A DNA stretch of 32,564 bases from Sulfitobacter sp. (GTDB lineage: Bacteria > Pseudomonadota > Alphaproteobacteria > Rhodobacterales > Rhodobacteraceae). A program made the translations under genes and the position numbers. Positions 25,311 to 32,564 of this stretch are shown one piece after another (the first letter of the stretch is position 1; each line of letters starts with the position of its first letter). Under the pieces are notes generated by a model. It saw only the letters and a list, made by a program, of their open reading frames with translations. It did no database searches and was not told where the DNA came from. Location: assembly GCA_024636405.1 (NCBI GenBank), contig JAGXHC010000160.1, positions 1 through 32,564 on the forward strand, read 5' to 3'.

Positions 25311-25365
25311 CCGACATGACCCCCCATGTCGGTACGCAGAAAGGATCAGACCGATGTACCGACGT
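25311..25365 (+). promoter_or_regulatory. Candidate RNA switch at the start of the gene at 25354
   Basis: Two strong hairpins share one strand. CCGACATG (25311-25318) pairs with CATGTCGG (25325-25332) around a 6-base loop. Alternatively ATGTCGGTAC (25326-25335) pairs with GTACCGACGT (25356-25365), ten pairs with one G-U. The second fold encloses the ribosome-binding site AAAGGA (25340-25345) and the start codon (25354-25356). The two folds exclude each other, as in a translational on/off switch. Confidence 0.5.
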
Positions 25366-25848
25366 TTCATTGCAACCATCGCCGCCGCATCCATCGCCAT
25401 CACGGCATTGGGCAGTTTCCCTGCCTATGCGGGTGAAAAAGAAATTGCGCGCGCCGCTGCTGCCATTCTTGGCATCGCGATCATCGGCAAGATCATTCAT
25501 GACAAGAACAAGCGCGACGACGAACGCGAGGTCACCCGCAGACGACCCGCACCGGTGGTGGTGCCGCCGCATCGGCCACATCCTACTGTGCGCCCGCGTC
25601 CCGTACATCCGCGCCCGTTGCCGTCGCGGGTAGATCGCAAGCTGCTGCCATCGCAGTGCTTCCGAAGCTACGACACCCGGCAGGGCAAGGTCCGCATGTT
25701 CGGACAACGCTGCCTGCAGGAAAATTACCGGTTTGCCGACCGTCTTCCGAACTACTGCGCCGAAACGGTGCGGACAGAACGCGGGGTGCGTCGTGGCTAT
25801 GACGCCCGCTGTCTTCGGGACGCCGGCTACAGATTGGCGCGAGGGTAA
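25354..25848 (+). CDS. Basic secreted protein, His/Pro/Arg-rich, with four cysteines
   Basis: A 164-residue protein with a signal peptide (cleavage after AYA, residue 26), a short hydrophobic stretch (residues 33-49, which might be a membrane helix), a Pro/Arg/His-rich linker at about 62-92 (PPHRPHP, PRPVHPRP), and a C-terminal domain with Cys102, Cys120, Cys135 and Cys153, spaced for two disulphides. Its role is unknown; it resembles secreted hypothetical proteins common in Rhodobacteraceae. The ATG at 25354 follows AAAGGA eight bases upstream and is itself part of a candidate RNA hairpin. A terminator follows the gene. Confidence 0.82.
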   Translation: MYRRFIATIAAASIAITALGSFPAYAGEKEIARAAAAILGIAIIGKIIHDKNKRDDEREVTRRRPAPVVVPPHRPHPTVRPRPVHPRPLPSRVDRKLLPSQCFRSYDTRQGKVRMFGQRCLQENYRFADRLPNYCAETVRTERGVRRGYDARCLRDAGYRLARG

Positions 25849-25891
25849 CCCCTCGCACCATATCGGGCGGCACGTCCCTGCTGCCCGAACC

Positions 25892-25932
25892 GGAGGGGAG
25901 AGATGTTCGGGCGTTTCTCCCCTCCTCTTTTT
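25892..25932 (+). terminator. Rho-independent terminator
   Basis: The stem GGAGGGGAGA (25892-25901) pairs perfectly with TCTCCCCTCC (25916-25925) across a 14-base loop and is followed by TCTTTTT. It ends the gene at 25354-25848, 43 bp after its stop. Confidence 0.88.
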
Positions 25933-25990
25933 GTGCATGGGCGTTCTCAGGGGTTGCGTCTGCATCGCAGGTACGCTTTGCCCTGTTGCC

Positions 25991-26618
25991 ATGACACCCG
26001 ATTTCACATTTGAGCAGGCGGCCCGTGTGCGTGGCTTTCGGGGCATTGCCGGGGTTGATGAAGTTGGGCGCGGACCGCTGGCCGGCCCGGTCACATCCGC
26101 CGCAGTGGTTCTGGACCCGGCGCGCATTCCAGAAGGTCTGAACGATTCCAAAAAGCTTGGAAAAGCAGCGCGCGCCCGGCTCTATGCTGAGTTGCTGGAA
26201 GTGGCCGAGATCAGCGTTGCCCATGCCACCGTTGAAGAGATCGAAGAGATCAACATCCTGCGCGCCAGCCACCTTGCGATGATGCGCGCCTTGGCCGGAC
26301 TGCGTTGTGTCGTGGATCACGTGCTGATCGACGGCAATATGATTCCCCGTGATCTGCGCATTTCAGCACAGACAATCATCAAGGGTGATGCCCGGTCACA
26401 GTCGATTTCTGCGGCCTCAATTGCGGCCAAAATATGTCGGGATTATGTCATGGTGGATTTGGCGCAACAGCATCCCGGATATGGTTGGGAGACGAACATG
26501 GGATATGGGTCAAAAAGCCACATCGCAGCGCTGCATAGTCTTGGTGTGACCCCACACCATAGACGTTTGTTCAAACCCGTCCACAACATCTTGTATCAAG
26601 ATGATTTCTTAACCGATT

Positions 26619-26620
<2 letters not shown>
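25991..26620 (+). CDS. rnhB: Ribonuclease HII
   Basis: RNase HII removes misincorporated ribonucleotides and RNA primers from RNA–DNA hybrids. The 209-residue protein has the diagnostic GVDEVGRGPLAGP (Asp23, Glu24 of the active site), the LIDGN motif with the third acidic residue, and the GDARSQSISAASIAAKICRD helix. The ATG at 25991 (MTPDFTFEQ) fits family length; the frame is open further upstream through the terminator, so earlier starts are unlikely. It lies 90 bp before ccrM. Confidence 0.96.
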
Positions 26621-27811
<1,191 letters not shown>

Positions 27812-27892
27812 GCCACCCGCCAGAGTTTTCCGAACACCGCCGGTGCCTTGCGGCCTTCCTTGAAGGTCCGCCCTTGATGGCGCCTACCTTGG

Positions 27893-27919
27893 CCCCGCCT
27901 TTCATGGCGGGGTCTTTTT
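27893..27919 (+). terminator. Rho-independent terminator of ccrM
   Basis: CCCCGCC (27893-27899) pairs with GGCGGGG (27906-27912) around a 6-base loop and is followed by TCTTTTT. It lies 81 bp after the ccrM stop. Confidence 0.9.
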
Positions 27920-27957
27920 CCATTTCAGCAATACTTTTGCGGGCGTTCTGCTCTTTC

Positions 27958-28404
27958 TTAGCCGGCCTGTTGTTTGCGCCCCCGCACACGTGCCAATGCT
28001 GATTTCACATAGCCTGCGCCGAATTCGGACTTGTTCACAACAAAGAGCACACCCGCCGACGCTGCCTTTTCCCACATGAAGGGTGATGGCCAATCGCTGA
28101 CCATGATGACAGGAATATCTGCATGCGCAGCGTCCTGCGCCAGTTCGAGGGCGAAGTTGGCGCCAAAACCGTCCGGCAGGTTGTTGTCCAGCAAGATAAG
28201 CGAAATCCGCCCGCGCGCCAGCGCCAGACGCGCGGATTTCAGGGTTGTCGCAACTTTGACCTTCATCGGTGCGTCTGCACGGTTGATAACGCGGGCCATC
28301 ATCTGCTGATCAAAAGTGCTGTCTTCGACGATCAGGCAGGTGTCCTGAACGCGGCTGCTGGATGACGTGTCTCGCATGATAGCGAACCCCAATGATCTCT
28401 TCAT
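27958..28404 (-). CDS. Single-domain response regulator (CheY-like)
   Basis: A 148-residue receiver domain without an output domain. With the start at 28404, the acidic pair is Glu27-Asp28 (LIVEDS), the phospho-acceptor is Asp73 (LILLDNNLPDG), the switch serine is in VIMVSDW, and the conserved lysine is in FVVNKSEFG. An ATG at 28377 would drop an uncharacteristic nine-residue N-terminus and is plausible. Its kinase is not in the window. It is the last gene of a same-strand series mutY–alkB–regulator with gaps of about 45 and 41 bp; co-transcription is possible, but a functional link to AlkB is unproven. Confidence 0.88.
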   Translation of the reverse strand: MKRSLGFAIMRDTSSSSRVQDTCLIVEDSTFDQQMMARVINRADAPMKVKVATTLKSARLALARGRISLILLDNNLPDGFGANFALELAQDAAHADIPVIMVSDWPSPFMWEKAASAGVLFVVNKSEFGAGYVKSALARVRGRKQQAG

Positions 28405-28445
28405 CAGGTCGTGCCAGAGAAACCTTAAGATAGGGTTCGTACCGG

Positions 28446-29603
28446 CTAGCGGGGAAGGGGCGTTGTGCCCTTGTTATAGGGTTTCCAGTCGGTAATTTCG
28501 GGATAGTACATCTCGCGCCACTTGCGCACACGCGGGTTCATGAGGCGTCGCCACACGGGGGGGAACATTGCTGCCATCGTCATCACCGGATAGCCGTAAG
28601 GCAGTTGCGGTGCATCCCCCGCACCGTAATTTTGCAGAACCGGAAACCGGCGATCTGGCTTGTAGTGATGATCCGAATGGCGTTGCAGATTGATCAGCAA
28701 CCAATTGGATGCTGCATGGGCCGCGTTCCAGCTGTGGCGTGGCTGCACGTGTTCATATTTGCCGCCACCCAGATGTTTGCGGGTCAGGCCGTAATGTTCG
28801 ACGTAATTTACCAGCTCCAGCTGCCAGATCGCCACGCCTGCCTGCACCAGAAACAGGCCCAGCCCGGACCAGCCGCCCAGCAGCAGCGCCAATAGCAGAA
28901 ATGCCCCCTGTAATGCCCAGTATTTGAAGAACGGATTGCCCATATGCTTCCAGGGCAGGTCTATGCGCGCCAGCATGTCGCGCTCAGCCCGGAATGCGGA
29001 TTTCAGCGACTGGCGCAACACGCGCGGATAAAAGCGGTGAAATCCTTCGTTGTAATGCGCTGTCACCGTGTCACGCGGCGTCGCGACATAACGGTGGTGC
29101 ACCAGCAAGTGTTCGGACCTGAAGTGTGAATATAGCACCATCGCCAACAGCGCATCCGCCAGAAACCGCTCCGCCCGGTTTTTCTGATGCATCAATTCAT
29201 GGCTGTAATTGATCCCGATCGTGCCGGTGATAACGCCCACGCCAAAGAACACGAAGACGCGTTCGGCAGTGCCCAGATGGTCCGCGCGCGGGACGTACCA
29301 TAACAGGCCGAAAAGCATCACGAACTGCGCGGGCGCCCAGATGAGGGTGATCAGCCGATACCAGAACAAATCCTGCTCGGTCGTCTCCAGATCGGCGTTG
29401 TCAAGGTTCAGACCCACCACGGCGTCCAGCAGTGAAAAAAGAAACCACGTGACCAGCGGCAACAGCGCGATGGTCCACCCGCCTTGCACCGCGCAGAACC
29501 AGGCCAGCGGGATCAGCAACAGCGAAAGCCAGAATGGCATCGCGCGCGACAGGCGGGACATCTGTTCGGGGTCGATGGTGCGGGACGGTGCGGACATGGA
29601 CAT
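28446..29603 (-). CDS. alkB: Alkane 1-monooxygenase (AlkB-type)
   Basis: AlkB hydroxylates the terminal carbon of medium-chain alkanes at the inner membrane, using a di-iron centre and electrons from rubredoxin. The 385-residue protein has several membrane helices and the four histidine-rich motifs: HELMH (135-139), EHLLVHH (164-170), NYVEHYG (266-272) and LQRHSDHH (306-313). The usual glycine in the second box (EHxxGHH) is valine here. A start at 29597 (seven bases after AAAGG) is likelier than 29603, which lies too close to it. No rubredoxin or rubredoxin reductase is in the window. Confidence 0.94.
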   Translation of the reverse strand: MSMSAPSRTIDPEQMSRLSRAMPFWLSLLLIPLAWFCAVQGGWTIALLPLVTWFLFSLLDAVVGLNLDNADLETTEQDLFWYRLITLIWAPAQFVMLFGLLWYVPRADHLGTAERVFVFFGVGVITGTIGINYSHELMHQKNRAERFLADALLAMVLYSHFRSEHLLVHHRYVATPRDTVTAHYNEGFHRFYPRVLRQSLKSAFRAERDMLARIDLPWKHMGNPFFKYWALQGAFLLLALLLGGWSGLGLFLVQAGVAIWQLELVNYVEHYGLTRKHLGGGKYEHVQPRHSWNAAHAASNWLLINLQRHSDHHYKPDRRFPVLQNYGAGDAPQLPYGYPVMTMAAMFPPVWRRLMNPRVRKWREMYYPEITDWKPYNKGTTPLPR

Positions 29604-29648
29604 GCCTTTGGTTGTTTCGCCTGTGATATAACGCAGAACGCTCTGTGC

Positions 29649-30734
29649 TCAAAGCGATGACGCAGGGTGCTGGTGTGACAAATCGAACGCCTTGCGCATC
29701 ACGGTTGGCAAGTCAGACGCACGAAACGATGCAGGTGGGACGAATTTGCCTGTGCGGGGCACAGCCGACATCTGAACGCGCGCGGTCAGGACGGTCAGGA
29801 TCAGATGGAAATGTGTAAAGGTGTGGCGCACGTCACCGGGCAGACCCTGCCATTGTGCATCGATGGGCGGCGCACCTGTCGGCCGTTCAATTGCCACATC
29901 AACCCACTGCGATCCCGGCCAGCCCAGCATGCCACCCAGCAATCCTTTGTCGGGTCGCGTCTCCAGCAGCCAGGCCCCGTCGTCGCGCAGTGCCAGATAG
30001 ACCGTGCCATGTCGCACCGGCTTTGCCTTTTTCGGCGATTTTTTCGGCAGATCACCCGCTGTCCCGGCGCGGCGCGCGGCGCAGAAATCACGCCAAGGGC
30101 AGATCCCACAGGCAGGCGATTTTGGTGAACATATAGTGGCCCCAAGATCCATGACCGCCTGTGCGTAATCGCCGGGCCTAACGGCGGGCGTCAATGCAGC
30201 CGCCCGCGCCATGAGTTCGGGCTTGGCCGCAGGCAATGGTGTGTGGATGTCATAAAGCCGCGACATCACCCGTTCAACATTGCCGTCCAGGACCGTAAAT
30301 GGCAGATCGAACGCGATGGAGGATACCGCCGCAGCAGTATAGGGGCCAATGCCCGGCAAGCTCAGAAGTGCCGCGTGATCCGCAGGAAATGCGCCTGCGT
30401 GGTCCGCAACCACCGCGCGTGCGCATTTCAGCAGATTGCGCGCGCGTGCATAGTATCCAAGGCCCGCCCATTCGCCCATCACATCCGCATCCACCGCCGC
30501 GGCAAGTTCCGCAACCGTCGGCCAGCGCGTCACAAAGCGCCGAAAGTAGTCACGCACAGTGGCGACCGTGGTCTGTTGCAACATAATTTCGCTCAGCCAC
30601 ACCCGATAGGGGTCGGGCAATTCTCCGCGCTTGCACGCCACCGGACCCACACGCCAGGGCATGTCGCGGGCATGAACGTCATACCAGGCCAGCAGGATGC
30701 GCGGCAGGTCGCTTGCGGTCTCAATCTCACGCAA
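29649..30734 (-). CDS. mutY: A/G-specific adenine DNA glycosylase
   Basis: MutY removes adenine mispaired with 8-oxoguanine. The 361-residue protein has the helix-hairpin-helix LPGIGPYTAAAV, the catalytic Asp150 in VLDGNVERV and Glu49 in SEIMLQQT, and the iron–sulphur ligands Cys202, Cys209, Cys212 and Cys218 (C-x6-C-x2-C-x5-C). A C-terminal MutT-like domain follows for 8-oxoG recognition. The start is TTG at 30734: an in-frame stop lies two codons before it, and AGGAG sits nine bases upstream. It diverges from the DUF721 gene by 84 bp. Confidence 0.95.
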   Translation of the reverse strand: MREIETASDLPRILLAWYDVHARDMPWRVGPVACKRGELPDPYRVWLSEIMLQQTTVATVRDYFRRFVTRWPTVAELAAAVDADVMGEWAGLGYYARARNLLKCARAVVADHAGAFPADHAALLSLPGIGPYTAAAVSSIAFDLPFTVLDGNVERVMSRLYDIHTPLPAAKPELMARAAALTPAVRPGDYAQAVMDLGATICSPKSPACGICPWRDFCAARRAGTAGDLPKKSPKKAKPVRHGTVYLALRDDGAWLLETRPDKGLLGGMLGWPGSQWVDVAIERPTGAPPIDAQWQGLPGDVRHTFTHFHLILTVLTARVQMSAVPRTGKFVPPASFRASDLPTVMRKAFDLSHQHPASSL

Positions 30735-30818
30735 TGTTTATGGCTCCTGTCCGTGGGTTTGGGTGGCGACGGCGTGCCAATCCGGTATGCTGAGGTTGGT
30801 CATCCGGGAAACATAGTC

Positions 30819-31325
30819 ATGCCGCCACGGCGCACCAGTACTAAAGGGTTCAAACGCACCGACAGCCTGCTGTCGCAGCGCATCCGTCAGGCCAGCGAGA
30901 GCCGCGGCTTTGCGCAGTCGCGTCTGCTGACCCACTGGGCGGAAATCGTGGGCGAGGCAACTGCCGCCATCGCGCAGCCGGTCGAAGTTGGCTATGGACG
31001 GGGTGGCATGGGTGCGACGCTGACCTTGCTGACGACGGGCGCCAATGCGCCGATGCTGGAAATGCAGAAGGATCAGCTGCGCCAGAAGGTGAATGCCGTC
31101 TATGGCTATAACGCCATTGCACGGGTTCGCATCACGCAAACGGCGGCCTCCGGCTTTGCCGAAGGGCAGGTGGTATTCGGCCACAAGAAACCCGCACCAA
31201 TCGTGCCCACAGACCCGGCCGTGCGGCAAAAAGCGGTTGAAACCGCGCGGCCGGTTTCTGACGATGGCCTGCGAGATGCCCTTGCACGTCTGGGCGAGAA
31301 CATATTGAACAAAACCAAACGCTGA
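30819..31325 (+). CDS. DUF721 (DciA-like) family protein
   Basis: A 168-residue protein with an N-terminal DUF721 domain: SLLSQRIRQASESRGFAQSRLLTHWAEIVGEATAAIAQPVEV, then MLEMQKDQLRQKVNAVYGYNAIARVRITQ, followed by a less conserved charged tail. The DUF721/DciA family includes helicase operators that load DnaB in bacteria lacking DnaC, so a replication role is plausible. The ATG at 30819 is chosen because upstream in-frame codons overlap mutY and lack similarity. It sits between mutY and a DsbA-like gene. Confidence 0.85.
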   Translation: MPPRRTSTKGFKRTDSLLSQRIRQASESRGFAQSRLLTHWAEIVGEATAAIAQPVEVGYGRGGMGATLTLLTTGANAPMLEMQKDQLRQKVNAVYGYNAIARVRITQTAASGFAEGQVVFGHKKPAPIVPTDPAVRQKAVETARPVSDDGLRDALARLGENILNKTKR

Positions 31326-31339
31326 AAAAGGAACACTCC

Positions 31340-32026
31340 ATGACGCGGACACTCTCCATCCTGGCGGTTATCGCCATTGTCGCTGCCGGCGGCTGGTATC
31401 TGTTGGGCGGCGCCAAGACCGCCGATTCCACCCAAATCCCTGCTGGCGCTGCCAATGCGCAATCGACAGACAGCACGGACAGCGCTGATGTCGACACCTC
31501 GACCGTCGCCGAAATGGTGGCCGGCAACTCGGATGCAACCGTAACGCTCACGGAATATGCGTCGTTCACCTGTCCGCATTGTGCGACCTTCCACAAAGAG
31601 GTCTATCCACAGCTCAAGACCGACTATATCGACACCGGCAAGATCAAGTTCGTCTACCGCGAAGTCTACTTTGATCGGTTCGGTCTTTGGGCATCGATGG
31701 TGGCGCGCTGCGGCGACGGGGATAAATTCTTTGGCATCGCCGATTTGATCTACAAGACCCAGTCGGAATGGACACGCGCGGGCGAACCGGCGGCGATTGC
31801 GGGCGAGCTGCGCAAGATCGGACGCCTGGCGGGCATGGATAATGACACGCTGGACGCCTGCCTTCAGGACGGTGACAACGCCAAAACGCTTGTTGCCTGG
31901 TTCGAGCAGAACGCAGCGGAGGATGCCATCACCAGCACGCCCAGCTTTCTGATAAATGGCAAAAAGCATTCCAACATGAGCTATGACGAAATGAAGGATT
32001 TGCTCGACGCTGCGTTGGACGGCTGA
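31340..32026 (+). CDS. DsbA-family thioredoxin-like protein
   Basis: A 228-residue exported disulphide oxidoreductase. An N-terminal hydrophobic segment (residues 4-22) acts as signal or anchor, then a Ser/Thr/Asp-rich linker and a DsbA-type thioredoxin fold with the active site CPHC (Cys78, Cys81) in ASFTCPHCATF and the cis-proline loop STPSF. It should oxidise or isomerise cysteines in periplasmic proteins. The start follows AAGGA. The next gene starts within its stop (TGATG). Confidence 0.93.
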   Translation: MTRTLSILAVIAIVAAGGWYLLGGAKTADSTQIPAGAANAQSTDSTDSADVDTSTVAEMVAGNSDATVTLTEYASFTCPHCATFHKEVYPQLKTDYIDTGKIKFVYREVYFDRFGLWASMVARCGDGDKFFGIADLIYKTQSEWTRAGEPAAIAGELRKIGRLAGMDNDTLDACLQDGDNAKTLVAWFEQNAAEDAITSTPSFLINGKKHSNMSYDEMKDLLDAALDG

Positions 32027-32564
32027 TGACTGCGCCGCTTTCAGGGCTGAAGGTCGTCGAACTGGCGCGCATACTGGCCGGCCCCTGGGCCGGTCAGACG
32101 CTGTCTGATCTGGGCTGCGACGTGATCAAGGTCGAAAGCCCCGAAGGAGACGACACGCGGCAATGGGGCCCCCCCTTTGTCACCCGAAACGAACAGGAAT
32201 CGGCCTCCTATTTCCACTCGACCAACCGGGGCAAGAAATCCGTGACTGTGGATTTTCGCACGCCCGAAGGGCAGGCGCGGCTTAAAGATCTGCTGTCTGA
32301 TGCCGACATCCTGATCGAGAACTTCAAAACAGGTGGGCTGGCGAAATATGGGTTGGATTATGCCAGTCTTTCGGCGTTGTTCCCCAAGCTGATCTATTGC
32401 TCAATCACAGGGTTCGGCCAGACCGGCCCCTACGCCCACCGCGCCGGCTATGATTTCATCATCCAAGGCATGTCAGGTTTGATGTCGATCACGGGCGAAC
32501 CCGGCAGACAGCCGCAAAAGCATGGTATGGCAATCACAGATGTCTTTACCGGCATCTATGCAAC
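32026..32564 (+). CDS. CaiB/BaiF CoA-transferase family protein (3' partial)
   Basis: The first 179 residues of a class III CoA-transferase, cut by the window end. The start MTAPLSGLKVVELARILAGPWAGQTLSDLGCDVIKVESPEGDD and the segment LIENFKTGGLAKYGLDYASL are diagnostic. Asp172 in MAITDVFTG corresponds to the aspartate that forms the acyl-enzyme intermediate in formyl-CoA transferase. The family moves CoA between carboxylic acids; the substrate here is unknown. The ATG overlaps the stop of the DsbA-like gene by one base (TGATG), so they are probably co-translated. Confidence 0.92.
   Translation, partial: MTAPLSGLKVVELARILAGPWAGQTLSDLGCDVIKVESPEGDDTRQWGPPFVTRNEQESASYFHSTNRGKKSVTVDFRTPEGQARLKDLLSDADILIENFKTGGLAKYGLDYASLSALFPKLIYCSITGFGQTGPYAHRAGYDFIIQGMSGLMSITGEPGRQPQKHGMAITDVFTGIYA

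Overview
The window reads as chromosomal DNA of a marine alphaproteobacterium of the Rhodobacteraceae (Roseobacter group). The GC content is fairly high and the genes are tightly packed. Several families typical of this lineage are present: a CcrM GANTC methyltransferase, DUF2794, MbfA, a glutathione-type formaldehyde hydrolase (FGH), and a mutY–DUF721–DsbA run. No phage, transposase, CRISPR, rRNA or tRNA gene was seen. No stretch over 300 bp lacks a gene; the longest gap is 20797-21073.

Layout. 1-6251 (+): a degenerate ABC-type membrane protein with a cyclic-nucleotide-binding-like C-terminus (5' end outside the window), a CPBP membrane protease, accD and folC, followed by a small membrane protein (6366-6563). 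6571-7632 (-): zapE. 7828-9069 (+): an MFS carrier. 9100-13051 (-): DUF188 protein, HAD phosphatase and an ornithine-cyclodeaminase-family enzyme in one run; then an AEC carrier followed by fghA. 13118-14092 (-): mbfA, an iron exporter, with an Irr-type iron-control palindrome on its promoter. 14232-15106 (+): a TetR regulator coupled to an I78-type lipoprotein. 15108-16855 (-): paaI-paaK. 16973-17323 (+): DUF2794. 17383-19547 (-): M17 aminopeptidase coupled to an NlpC/P60 hydrolase. 19612-19995 (-): an HPt-like protein without the phospho-histidine. 20140-20796 (+): beta-carbonic anhydrase. 21074-24133 (-): HpcH/HpaI aldolase, MFS carrier and asd. 24211-25177 (-): a small secreted protein overlapping a membrane-anchored winged-helix protein. 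25354-25848 (+): a basic secreted protein whose start codon lies in a candidate RNA switch. 25991-27811 (+): rnhB and ccrM, with a GANTC cluster at the ccrM promoter. 27958-30734 (-): mutY, alkB and a single-domain response regulator. 30819-32564 (+): DUF721 (DciA-like), DsbA-like thioredoxin, and a CaiB/BaiF CoA-transferase cut by the window end.

Most content is housekeeping: fatty-acid and folate synthesis, lysine/threonine precursors, DNA repair and methylation, formaldehyde, phenylacetate and alkane metabolism, and iron export. Seven gene pairs overlap by exactly four bases (ATGA), which suggests translational coupling. The least expected signals are the ATPase-dead ABC/cNMP fusion, the membrane-tethered winged-helix protein with its small secreted partner, the two mutually exclusive hairpins at the start of the gene at 25354, the iron-control palindrome over the mbfA -10 box, the GANTC cluster before ccrM, and a 30-bp element present twice in opposite orientations.
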